Below are positions 44,636-56,653 of a stretch of 64,000 nucleotides of DNA, piece by piece. The translations under genes were made by a program, and so were the position numbers. Origin of the DNA: Caenorhabditis remanei (lineage: Eukaryota > Nematoda > Chromadorea > Rhabditida > Rhabditidae); assembly GCF_010183535.1 (NCBI RefSeq), contig NC_071331.1:12586001-12650000 (forward strand), written 5' to 3'. The notes below the pieces were generated by a model, which was not told where the DNA came from, did no database searches, and worked only from the letters and a program-made list of their open reading frames with translations. The stretch's first letter is position 1, and every line of letters begins with the position of its first letter.

Positions 44636-45081
44636 TGTTTTTTTTTCACATATGATCTCATTTCAAGTGTCAAACGGTTTATTTTTCATACGTTTTAAAA
44701 CATTGTTACTTTTTAGAATAAATTTTCAAAAACAAGGCAAGTTAAATAACAAGTTTATCAAATTTATTTTCAACTAAGTACTGTATATTTTTAAAATAGG
44801 ACAAAATTACAAATTCCAAATATCGGGACAAAATTTCAACAATATATCATAGGATGTCATGTGTTTTTAGAAGCATATCTGATGGGAAAAATGATGATGA
44901 AGAAGGGGAGAGAACTATACACGTATCAGACGATAAAACCCATGGAACACGTGGCAAAGGGAACAAAACATTTTGAACAAGAAGAGAAAACAGGTTGAAT
45001 GGGAAATGGAAAATGGCAAAGTGTGAGGGTGAGAATGGCAAGCAGAGGATGTACTGATAAAAATTAAATTTCGAATTATGA
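44636..45081. other. Convergent 3' region
   Basis: It separates the ends of a plus-strand gene (poly(A) signal at 44717) and a minus-strand gene. No ORF of interest. Confidence 0.5.
44717..44722 (+). terminator. Poly(A) signal
   Basis: AATAAA lies about 80 bases after the stop of the preceding uncharacterised gene. Confidence 0.6.
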
Positions 45082-48000
45082 TTAAAAGAAGTCTAGAAGG
45101 CTTCGACGGCGTCTGGAGAATGGGGAAGGCGTCGTCTTCTGAAGGAGTTTTGATGTGTTTGGAATCGAGCTTTTGAGGTCTTTTAGACAAGCTTCTGACT
45201 GGAACATTGGTAAAACGAGGCGAGTAGAGAGGGAGAAACTTCCTTCGGCTGAAAATGGATTTTATTCATTTATTTATTTTTTCAAATCGTATCAAAACTC
45301 ACCTATATCAATCACCACATTATTCGGATCGATACCGCAGAATTTGCTCAACTTTAATCCCTTTCCATATGTTAAATCTTCAATAGCACTCTTGATTTCC
45401 GGCCACATCATATCCATAATCATTCCGCGTATCAAATCACTCATGAAGAACCCCCACGTCTTTGGGAATGCTCCTTTTTCCATTTCAATAAGTGTATCGA
45501 GCAGTTCAACATTCGTTCGAAGAGTTCCATTATCGAATGATGGACGGAGTTCTGCTTGAATTGTGAGTACCAATGAGACGAAGACCGTTGTTTTCTTTTG
45601 TTCCGGGTTCACGACTTGAAGATGAATGCGGTCGGTTCTAAAATTGAAAGTTTAATTTCACATTCTTTGATTTTCAGAAATTACTTTGTCAGCTGTAACG
45701 ATGAATTTGTTGCTGAAATGGTAGGCCTTCCTTTTGCATTCACATTGACTTGGAAGTAGCATTCAGTACAAAGTGTGGAGAGGAATTCTCTGGAATCTGG
45801 TGGAATGATGGGACTTGAAACTGGAATTTGCTCGTCCATCCATTCAAAATTCCAATCGATTTGATCCAAAATCTCATTCAAAATCGCATCTTCTAACCAA
45901 ATTGTAACTAAGTCTCCATTTTTCATCTCCATATCCAAAAGTTTCGTCGCATTACTGTGCTCTTCCTGACCATTAAGAAGATTCGATGTTTCATCGTTGG
46001 CCGCCGGCACCAATTTCTGCCATTCAATTTGAGCACGGACAGTTAGCTGATGGTCATCTGCATCAATTGAATTCACTCTGAAAATATCGATTAATGATTT
46101 CAAACGAGCCATTCATTATTACCTATAAAACAGAGTGGTATTTCTCGCAGCCATATGATCTTGCACTTTCTTCGGTAAGAACTCATAAATCGGAAATTTC
46201 CGTTCAGTTCTGTGTCGTAAATCGTTTGTCGACGAGGAAAGTGCTGAGCAGAGAGCTCCTTCGAAAAACGATGAAACCATCGAACCGAATGTAGATATTC
46301 CCTTGTTAACCAACCACGAATCTCTCAATCGAAATGCGATATCCGGATTGAACAATGCACATTTCGAGAGCGTAACTTTCTGATCGTCCACGATGAATCT
46401 CAAATGTCCACGTGGCACTTTCACATGTGAATCAACGAGTGAATCAGCGAATGGAATGGGCCAGATCACATCAGAAAGATTTGCATGAGATGTGATATTG
46501 AGACTGAAAAATTAAGATTTGTTCTATTCAATGCAACTTTTTCCGTTACTTTTCAATACATTTAAATCACCTTCGAAGAGTGATATTCTATTTGTATTAG
46601 ACTTCAGAAGACCTTGACGTCAAGGTGTTCTTCGCTCTTTTTTGTGACTTTCATTGAAAAGTCTTTCAATGCGAACCGTTAGCATTGGCAAATAGAAGAA
46701 GAGAATACTCACTTTTCAAAGAATACATGGACAACTTTCGGTCGGAATTGAACAGAAACATTTCGATAAGATACTGTATTGAAGAGTTTCAAATGAGCCA
46801 ACGAGCCGAATGATGGTTCTTCGTTTGATTTGAGAAGAATCTGAAAACAAAATCGGATGAGTCAGGTTTGAGCATTCAAATTGTATGAAAACAAAAAGCA
46901 ATTTATAGAAAACCGAGGGGTATTTTGTGCAGTTTTACGCTTCATTGGTCGAAGTTTACGGAACAAATCTATTAAGCTGGGATGATGAAAGCTTCGGAAC
47001 ATTTTTTACATTCTGCTGTTTCGCTCATAGTTTCAGCTTTCAACCTATATAATTTTTTCTCCGACACTTCTCATTTTCTAGCGAAAGATTCAGTATCGAC
47101 CATTTGTCATTTGAACCTCATCAAAGAGCCCGACATGCCCATTTACTCCAGACAGTCTTCCTCATTTACCCTCATCAATATTCCCATTCCGAATACTATT
47201 CCCATCAACCCATTTTTCATCATCAAATCGTTCATTTCATCTATCTCCCTTCGGAGTCACTCCATTATCTTGCATTTTTCACTCGAAATCGCTCATCGAC
47301 ATTCAAATTTCGAAGGTCGTCACCTCCTCCTTCGACGAACCCCTTTCGTCCGAATTCAGTATGTCCTTGTCTGGAGAGGGTCAAATCACTCTCGAATGAA
47401 ATAAGGAGTGAGGAAAAGAAAAGAGGAATAAGAGAAAGAGATCTCAACACTAGATCCAACACTTTTATTGTCGCATCTTTCATTCTCTCCGGGAAAACGG
47501 ATCGAATGTTGGTGTATTCGGATGATGATGACCGGAGGAGGAGAGGTAAGATACGGATCATCCGCAAAATGTTTTGTCTTTTCTTTTTCTCTCACTCGTG
47601 TCATTTCTTTCAAACGGCACTGTCAAGAGTTAATGCGGAGAAGAGAACGACGAGATTTAGAACAGATTGTGACACTTCTTTGAAGAGTCAGGCGCATCGA
47701 ACGGAACGTTTGACAAGGATGATGAGGGGAAGGTATAATGAAAAAGGATAAGGAGAGGATTACTGATAGTAATCATTTGTCACCTGACGACATTTATATG
47801 GATCACGTTATGCAATGTATTACAAAGCAAAATCTTCACAGCTGGGTAAGACGCCGTCTGATAAGTGTAACATGACGCTAAAGCTTATCAAGAGACGTTT
47901 TCAGTGAGCAAATTGTAGACAAAACAACTCTTAACCAACTTTCGCTCTTTACTTTCACTCTGTAATTGATCCAATCGAAACCTCGCTCCATTGCGCAAAC

Positions 48001-50018
48001 ACCAAACACTTCGGGACAATTAATCCCCGAATTGGACTAATCTTCTCTTTTTCCTCTCCCACTAAACTAATTTCAGAAGACCTAATCAGAATCAGAACCT
48101 AATCGAATCATCACTTTTTTCAAAAAGTTTGTTTAGTTCTGTCCCTTTCCCTCCCAACGTTTTCTTCTAATACCCAGAAACCGTCTCTCTCCTTAGCCGC
48201 CATGTCAACCGGGCGGCAGCGGCGAAGAGGACCGTCTAATTGGATTGCGCCAGAAATGACAAGCCATTTTTCTGTATGTGTATGTGTCGATTTGCCGCCC
48301 AAGGACGACTGGAAGGAAGAAAAAATAAGGAGGGAGGAGGGAAGAACAAACTCTTCTCTTTCCCTTTTTTGCAGATGAGGTAGCGCCCGCTTTACCTAAT
48401 TAATCTTTCGGTAAAGAAGAGAAATGAATGGGTGACGAAAACAATTTCGGTTCTTGGATGTTCTGGAACTGGAACTGACTAGATTTGTTCTGGCAACAGT
48501 GATCAATTGTTAGCCGTTATACGAGAACCTAACGACCAGCAATAAAACAATGAAACTGTCATTACGAATCACGAGATGGTTTATGGTTCACTATTTCTCC
48601 AGTTTCAGAATAGAAGAAACAAACCCCAATAAATTACTCGAATTCTCTTCGATTTCGCTTCTAAAAGTCCATCGACACCTAGTTTCTTTTCAAACCCATT
48701 CAACCGTGAGCCATCTCACTTCTTTTTTTGAATCTCGGATTCCCGTGTCCGAATGTTTCTTGTTTTTCCACTGGTGCCTTTCGTTTTCTCATTTCAAAAG
48801 AATTGAAAGTAGGTCAAACATTTCAAGGATGACTCAATACGCCGCTCTCAGAGTGCGTCGTGGTGGATTCAGAAGAGGCGAGGAATTGGGCAAAACGATC
48901 AGACGGGTAATCTGTGTGTCGCTTTCGAAAAGCTGTGAAAAGAGGATCGGAGGAGGGTGCGAGAGACTCAGAAATCCATGATGAACATGACGAGAACGGT
49001 GCATTTCGAAATATGCATGATTGAAAAGTCGGAAGAGGGGAAAAGAGGACCAATTACTATGTTCAGGTCATACGGGTCGACAGGCAGCGACTAGTAGGAA
49101 GAAGACAATTAGGTTTTGTAGTAGTGAAGTGTTACAGATGAGTAGAAGTACTGAAGAATCAAATGAAGATGATGTGGAAGAAGTACCTAATTATTCTAGA
49201 ATGTCATTTCGCAAGAGAAAGTGTGACGTTTCAATATAATAATCGAGAAATGTTTTGTTTCGTTTTTTATTACAATTTTTAATGCAGCCTCTGCATACAG
49301 TACATCGAGCAGAAATATCTCCCATGACTCAGAAGATTGACAAATGATGGAAAACAATGTAATGGTAGCTGCAGGAAAGTCAAGGAGGGAAAATCCGGAC
49401 GAGGATCATAACACATTTGTCGAAAATTTAAGTCGAACTAAACAGTTTATTTCTACTAAAAGTATGAAGACTTTTCAGAAAAGTTGATTAAAAAACACAT
49501 TGTAAAACTTTGAAAAATCAGATCGGTATTTCGACTTTTTACTTTTTAAAACATTTTGAAATGAAAAGAACTCACATTAGCGACTCGTGTCTCCTCGAGA
49601 AACTGTGATGCTGTGTGCCGGATCAGTTGAGAAATCGCAGCATCTCCGAGCGTCACTCCGAATTCTGAGCACTGTCCGGGACTTGAAAATAACAAGAGGA
49701 ATATTGAGCATTTTCTGAAAATTGTTTCAATGCGTTCTCTCTTTTTTTGTATATTCCGGTGAAGAAAATTAATTTAAAAAATCAGAAAACTCACATGATA
49801 AAAGCCTGCAACATCTCGGCGTTCTCCGGCGCTTTGAATGACAAAACGAAAAAATGAAGAGGTGGATCGAAGACTGTTTTTTGTTTTGTTTTCCCGTTTG
49901 CTTCTTTTTTCAATAAACTTGGTTTTAATATAAAATAAAAGGATGACAAGACGACGGTGATGCGGCTACTTTTCCTTTGTTCGTCGTCGCAGCTCACACA
50001 TTTGGACCCGCTGACTAG
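45082..50018 (-). CDS. BPI/LBP-like (TULIP) lipid-binding protein, 5' exon not found
   Basis: Seven exons join in phase: 50018-49795, 49681-49576, 46840-46713, 46503-46123, 46077-45685, 45637-45303 and 45248-45082, giving 577 residues without a start codon. GQCSEFGVTLGDAAISQLI and RFIVDDQKVTLSKCALFNPD, then FRLRDSWLVNKGISTFGSM and a second Cys in EGALCSAL, fit a BPI N-domain. In that fold an amphipathic helix between paired Cys packs on the barrel. The C-terminal half (ELLDTLIEMEKG...LSKFCGIDPN) could be the second barrel. BPI-type proteins bind lipids such as LPS or phospholipids outside the cell. The upstream exon with the signal peptide must lie right of 50018; I could not pick it confidently. 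A 2.7 kb intron (46841-49575) contains a candidate opposite-strand gene. The family call is moderate; the exon chain is firm. Confidence 0.6.
46841..49575. other. 2.7 kb intron of the minus-strand BPI-like gene
   Basis: It is much longer than neighbouring introns. It contains an open plus-strand frame of about 215 codons (47104-47751) beginning with TTG and without a convincing start, and a two-exon plus-strand candidate at 48829-49239. The rest is AT-rich and unannotated. Confidence 0.5.
48829..49239 (+). CDS. Candidate nested two-exon gene, 59 residues
   Basis: Exon 48829-48906 follows an ACATTTCAAG acceptor and reads MTQYAALRVRRGGFRRGEEL, ending at CGG|GTAATC in phase 0. A second exon, 49138-49239, follows GTGTTACAG and reads MSRSTEESNEDDVEEVPNYS, then a basic end (SFRKRKCDVSI) and stop. 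Phases match across a 231-base intron. The product would have a basic head, an acidic middle and a basic tail, with no span. It is on the strand opposite to the host BPI-like gene. Without expression data this may be chance, because AT-rich DNA offers many acceptors. Confidence 0.3.
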
Positions 50019-53000
50019 CTGAAAATGAAAAAAGTTATGGAGAATAGAGGGAATTTGAAAGAAAACGTTTTAGATGAAGATATTGAGAAAATGTATCAAG
50101 TTTTGATCGAAAATGGGGGATAAAATAGAAAATCGTTTCAGCAAATTGATAACTTGAAAAAATAAAACAACGATGCTCCGAAATAACGCGAAGCGCTGAG
50201 TTTATCACTCATTTTTTCAAAGTTTTTCAAAATGAACATTTTCAGACTTTATTTCCAAAGTTTCTACTTTCCGAAAAGATTATTATCTAGATTTTACAAC
50301 TTCCAAGTAAATCGAGCTCGAATCCCTGAGAAAATAAATCAAAACATAAATAAAGAGGAAATCCAGTCATGCTGAGAACGTTGTCAGAAGCATATGACTA
50401 ACCCTAACAATCCAACACCGAAAACGTCTTCGATCACATGCGAGACACAGAGAAAGAGAGATCTCTTTAGATATCTAAAAACTACGCTAACCCTAAACGC
50501 GTATCATTTTTTGTCGACGAATGCCAGATGTTCGTGTGGTTCGCGCACATAGAAAGGAATCGGACGAGCGAAGCACAGAAAAACATTGTAAAACAAAAAT
50601 TACGGGTCGTAGCCGGTGTCAATCGGGTAAATCAGAAATCAGGTTTTCAGGAGAAGAGGAAAAAGAAGACGTTGTTGTCCTTTCGATTGTCGAAAAATCG
50701 GAGAAGGCACTGTGGAATAAAAAACAAAAAACATGAGGCCCTCGGCACGGGAAATGAATGACGGAAAGAATTGGGCGAAAATAGGTGAAAGTTAGGCAAT
50801 GGGGCAAAAAGGGGAGGAGAGAGAAACCATCACGGATGAAAGTACACAGAGGGGGAAAGAGACTGTCACTAATTGTATAGACTCTTCATTTCGACTCTTT
50901 GTGGATTCGAACAGAGGAGAAGTGATGAAAGAAAGAGGGAAAGTGAATTGATTGGATGAATGAAGAGAGTTTAGATTAATGGGAAGTGATCGGTAGACAG
51001 ATGACATAAAAGGAGAACACGATTGATAAATCAGATGAGAGTACATTTTTTCTGTTTCGAAAGTGTGAGAAATCGAATTGAATTCCTGTGAACAACAATG
51101 CTTGACTATTTCTTCAGACCGATTATCCAACAAATTCGTCATAAATAATGATCCAAATGGCAAATGATAAGACACTAAATGGTCAGCCATGTTTGCATAG
51201 ATTGTTGTAAAGTAACTAACAGATGGGTTAGTGTAATGGAGGAAAGTACTGAAGACAGAGACGTAGGACGGCGTTGAGAATTGGTTGCTAATGATGAGTC
51301 ATGGCAGGGCTTTAGAATCTAGACAAGGAATAGAGGGTTCTGGAAATGAATTTTAACAGAAAGTTTTAAAAATTGGAGTATGTGTTATAAGTAATATAAA
51401 AAGAAAGCTCCATGCTCGGGAACTCCTGTGAACTGCCGTTAAACGCAGGGATATTTGTTTTAAAATCATACTAGTGAAATCTGCGAATCGGTTTGGTTCC
51501 TGTTGATCATTTTTTAATAAAGTTCCAAAAACAGTATTTTTTGTATATAAATCAGATTGTTGCTATAAACATCGGATCAGAATTGAATTGATAACAGATA
51601 AATCAAATATGAAAACTTTTGCAAAACGGGAATTCTTCAATTTTTAGAGTCTTATTTTCTAGAATTTTCTCCTTCTCATGACTAATTTTCAGATAAAATC
51701 ATTCGAGAAATGGCCCCGTAATGTTGACGAAGTGTAAACTGAAAACGAGTGAGACTATATGTTCTGACGTCATCTGGAAACCCAAAAAAGAGAACAAAGG
51801 AACATGAGATAGGTCCAATTGATAGAGTTTTGTGGCATAATTAAACGAATCTTGAAAAAGAGAGAACACAGAAATTAAAAAAGAAAGGAGAGAGATAGAG
51901 AGACTGTACACCCAGTGTAAAACCGGGAGAAAAGGCGGGGGAGCGAATAAACGAGAATACAAGATTCAAGAAAATAGAGACAGAAGACGGAGAAAAGTGG
52001 GCGGAGAAAGTAGGGAAGAGAAGATAAAGAGGGTGTGGACACGGGGGGACAAACGATATGACGAAGAAGGGGACAGTTGAAAACGAAACAAAAAGAGAAG
52101 TGATATAAGGGAAGAATAGAGAAAAAGAGAGAGACGAATACAAGCAGATTCTGCCATCCAAGGAAGGGTGATTCTTCCGATTACAACACTTGACGACAGG
52201 CAATCTTTCCTCTCTTTTGATAGCTTCTTCTTCTTCTTCTTCTTCATCATTTTATTCTTTTTTTCTCAGCGTCTCTGTGATCGACAGTATGATCTCATTT
52301 ATGCTTCTTTATATCTCCATTCCAACACTTATATCTCGAGTTTTGGCAAATCATTTTGCAAGGTTCCAATCACATGTTATTCTATATCACTTTTTGGTTT
52401 CTAGTTGTGAGGTCTTCTGGTGGATGGCATCATATTTTTGGTATTTTATCGAGAGAGCACTGATTTGTTTAAAAATTTAAAGTTTCGTCACAGAGTCAAG
52501 ATTGATTCAAAAACAACGGAAAAACAATAAATACTTGTCCGAGAGCTTTACAATAAACTGTAGTTCTTGTACTCGATTTCTAATGAATCCTATTACTTTA
52601 AAAAAAAAATCTCTTCCTGTATTTCAGTTATTCTCGCTGTTCTTAGTTTTACGATTAATTGAAAAAAAAAGACTCCGATTTCATCTATCTATTTTTCTCT
52701 TTCAAAATAATTATACTGTTTCAAAATTAAGACATAAAGCTTTAGATTATTTGAACATCAGTTTAAGTGTCTTAATCACATAAATAAATTCAAACCCGAT
52801 TTTCGCAGCTATTGTAACTGATGTTCCATGAATATATTTAACAGGCATTAGAGTTTACAGACAACAAAAGTCAATACATGATGGAAAGTTGAGGATATTT
52901 GGAATTTATTTCCAAATTTTAATTTACTGTCTCGTTAACATCCTGATTCGCATTTGATCAACTGTTACCGAGTCTGTCCATAATCCTTGTATCTTGAATC

Positions 53001-53526
53001 AATTTGGTATCTATATGAAGTTTCTTTGAAGATTACACAAACAATTTTCTCGTTTTCAAAATAATTATACTGCTTTTTAAAATCAACCCAGAGTCTGAGA
53101 AACCAACTTCTTGAAACCAAAATGCCTTCCCCTTTTTTCCTTTTCTATTCCTCTTCATCCCTCGTTCTTCCAGATTTCCCACTCCATAATCAACACCTTT
53201 CTTCTTTGAATAAATTGTGTTCTGATTCAGCTTCATTAGTCATTTAGCCAATTACACGGACACTCTTTATTCTCACTTTTTATTCCCTTTTCTTTACACT
53301 TTCCATTCGATTAGTTAGTGTGACCTGTGATATATGGATAAGATAAACGGTCAGTTTAGACAATTTTCGATTGCAAATGTTGTATTGATTGTGTCACTGA
53401 TCTCTATGAATCTGTTTCAGAATTTTTCAGAATATTTCTGATCTGGAAATTTTTTTTCAAGACTCTCGCAGTTATTCAATAAATCCATTCTCAGATTTTC
53501 TAAATTCAATGCATTTTCAGATATTG
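50019..53526. other. Divergent region between two BPI-like genes
   Basis: It must contain the missing first exon(s) and promoter of the minus-strand BPI-like gene and the promoter of the plus-strand one. I tested ATG-led hydrophobic frames at 50480-51190 on the minus strand and none ends in a donor of the right phase. A TTC microsatellite lies at about 52222-52247. Overlapping frames at 51699-52480 are low-complexity Phe/Ser/Leu translations. Confidence 0.45.
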
Positions 53527-56500
53527 ATGACGTCATGCTTCAATCGGCCCATAATATCTCTATTTATACTCCTTTTCTTCTCTTTATTCATCAGTCTTAT
53601 CAATTCAATAGACAGTGACACTCATGTGTTCCATCCCTTACTTGCTGCACCACGAACACTTCCAGGAGTACGTGTCAGAATATTACCACGTGGATTAGCG
53701 TATTTGAATAATGTAAGTTACTGTTTCTTGAACATACTATCTTATCGTTCTCCGAACAAGAAATCATTGCCGCCATTTATTTTATAGATAGCTGCAAATC
53801 TTCTCGCAGATCAACTTCCTCGTCTAGTTATCCCAGATGTTGAACATATTCTCCCAAGTAATCAGGGTATCATCTATATTTCAAGAATCCATTTATCACG
53901 GTTAGATTTTCTTATTAAACGGGTGTAGATTACAATAATAACACAAAAAGAAGGTAATAAAAATAAGAGAAGTTCCACTCGAAAGGTGTAAATGATATGT
54001 TTATTACAATTGATGGTTTTTGTAACGTTGTCATAAATCACATAGAATTTAGATTCCGACGCGCTGAACATCATCAGCTGAATTCGACGGCACCAAATAA
54101 GATCTCATGGACCATGCAGAATATGGATATTGGGTAGACTGGAATGAGATGAAGCCTGAATTCAAATTATTCTTTTCAGACTTCTTGGAGACTTGAGTGG
54201 ATCAGTTAATATTGTAGTTCCACTTAATTTGACAGGACAGGTGGAAATCCTGGCACAAGGACTTACTTTCCATTTGGAATCGTCGGTAAGATATTACTTA
54301 ATTGGAAAAATCAAGTTAAAACTTCAGAAAATTATTTTCCTCAATAGCATTAGTTTCTAATCGGGCTTTTGAATCAGTAAAAGTATGTGATTCCTTGCAG
54401 ATAGAGAAAGGAATAAACGGTTCAGCCAAAGTGACGTCACTCTCTTGCCTCGCCACAATCCGAGATGTAACAGTCACAAATCACAACGGAGGACTCTTTG
54501 GATTAGCAGTGTCTGTATTCAAACAAGGAGTCTCTGATAATGTTCGACACATGCTTCAATCGATTATTTGCAAGAAAGTCAGGAAATATATAGATGAAGA
54601 TGCGAATGAGAAGTTGGCAGAGGCACAGACTTCCAGTAAATTGGGAGATGCTCTTGAGACGAATGCATTGAAAATGATATCAGTTGGAGGGGATGAAAAG
54701 TCTAGAATTGATATTGCAAGTATTTTTGATTCGTCGTTGGCATCCAAGTTCTTCATTGACTTCAGGTAAATTTGTGATTTAAAATTATCTCGGTTTCGAA
54801 TGGAGCATTTGCAAACTTTTTGAAAGAGAAGACGTTCTATGCGTAACAACGTCTTTCCCATCCAGCTGAGTATCAAGTTTAATAATTTCAGACTAAAAGA
54901 GCATCCAATTTGCAATGAAAACACAGTGGATCTTGCCTCTTGGGGAGAGATTTCATACATGGGACAAGGTGACACTCCATTCGGACCAATCGACTCTTCA
55001 TGGCCTGGAAAATCTCCGTTCAAAACGAATGTGGTCGATTCAGTGACAAGTAAAGACTCGATGATTGAGTTGGTTGTGTCGGATTTCCTTCCGAATTCGC
55101 TCCTTTATCATGCTTATGTGTGAGTTTTAACTTGTCTAATCACAAAGACAACGATTAAAAAGAGTCTAAACACAAAGACAATCAGTAGGGATTACTATGG
55201 TCTCATCGAAACCGTATAATATATTTCCAGACAGAGATTCATAAAAGTGTTGCTCACTCCAAGAACCAAAGGTGTCGCCTCATTTCTCCGAACAACTTGT
55301 GAAGGCTCTTTTTGTATTTCTGATTTGGCTCCACAACTCGCTGAGCAGTACCCAAATTCAACTGTTGAGTTGGCAATGAGTGCCACGAGAGCACCTGCAG
55401 TTCTGTTTAGTGAGAAGAATGGAGGTAAGAAATTGCAGTTTCAAAGAGTTTATGAATAATTACAGTCTATGATTGCATGATGAAGCTCTAGATTTCATAA
55501 ACTTCTCTTTTTCAATAATTGTTACAGGTACCATCTCCGTGTCAATGGGTGGTTTGGTAGTTGTATTCGCTGTGAATGGAAATCATCGTCGTCAAGTTAT
55601 TGTAGTAGATCTGGATGTAGTTGCTGATGCGAAGTTGTCTATTCAGGTACGAAAAAAACCCTAAACTTACTCGAGAATAATGTGTTAATCATTAATGAAT
55701 ATCTTGAAACTGAACATTTCTAAAATGATGCTTTTCAGGGTCACAACGTGAGTGGATCTGTGGAACTTCGGAAATTCGAACTGAAGCGGAGAACTGGAAC
55801 AGTGGATATTTCTGATGCTGAAATTGATGACATTGCTCTTCTCGTTAGTCAGTTGTCGGAAAATCTGCTGAATGGATTACTGGTCAATGGAATGCCAATT
55901 CCACTTCCTCATGGTAAGCTATGCAAAAAATGTTACGGTTTCAGAACAAATATGAATGAATTATTAATAGATGCCAACTGTTGCCTCATCCAATATCATG
56001 AGCTTCACTTTAAAATAATCGGATATTCATAATCTGGAGGAACCGTCAAAACATTTTACTGAAAATTAATTTATGTTTCAAGAACAATTAGAGAGGAATT
56101 TCGATTTATGAGATTCAGTGCGCGCGGTATTGTTTACATAAATTTACCATAAATGGGAAAGCTGATAAAATAATGTAAAAAGTTATAAGAAATGCGTTGG
56201 AAGTGATCCTGATACATGGCCTTCGAACCTCGATATTTCCAAACAACCTCGATATCCTGAAAAGACCGCGAAATACTCATAGAGCCAAATGAATCTCTAT
56301 GTTTTCAGTCCTCCGAATCAAAGACAGTCACATCAATGTACTGAGTCGTCGAATGCATATTCAAGTTGACGTAGATGTAGACGAGAGAAGATTATCCAAA
56401 CTTGCATCTCAGACATTCTTCAAAACCCCGCAGTTTTCCGATGTGAACTTCAGTGAGTTTTTGTTCGAACTATCGGAAAATTATTACATTTAAAAAACTA

Positions 56501-56653
56501 GATATCCCTTGACCCAAAGTTTCATTATCATCTCTTTGAGGTCCACTCCGTCGAATGGTTCGTCCAGTTCCGTTCCTCGAAGGCCGTCAACATCTTCAAC
56601 AATTCAATTTCAACAATTGGTCAACTGACAATACGAGGAGAATATTCAGATGA
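53527..56653 (+). CDS. BPI/LBP-like (TULIP) secreted lipid-binding protein
   Basis: Eleven exons join in phase: 53527-53712, 53788-53900, 54053-54133, 54180-54285, 54401-54765, 54892-55119, 55231-55424, 55528-55646, 55739-55913, 56309-56452 and 56541-56653, giving about 607 residues. The Met at 53527 follows a TTTTCAG acceptor. It begins a signal anchor or peptide (SLFILLFFSLFISLINS). GVRVRILPRGLAYLNN then LLADQLPRLVIPD matches the start of the BPI N-barrel; SLSCLATIRDVTVTNHNGG and CKKVRKYID supply the paired Cys region; EGSFCISDLAPQLAEQYPNS and VLRIKDSHINVL suggest the C-barrel. Expected role is extracellular binding of lipids or LPS, possibly in gut defence. The last exon uses a weak TTTGAG acceptor, so the C-terminus is uncertain. 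Confidence 0.82.

Noticed and set aside
50019..51190. Minus-strand ATG frames as the missing first exon of the BPI-like gene
   Set aside because: None combines a good signal peptide with a donor in phase 0; naming one would be a guess.
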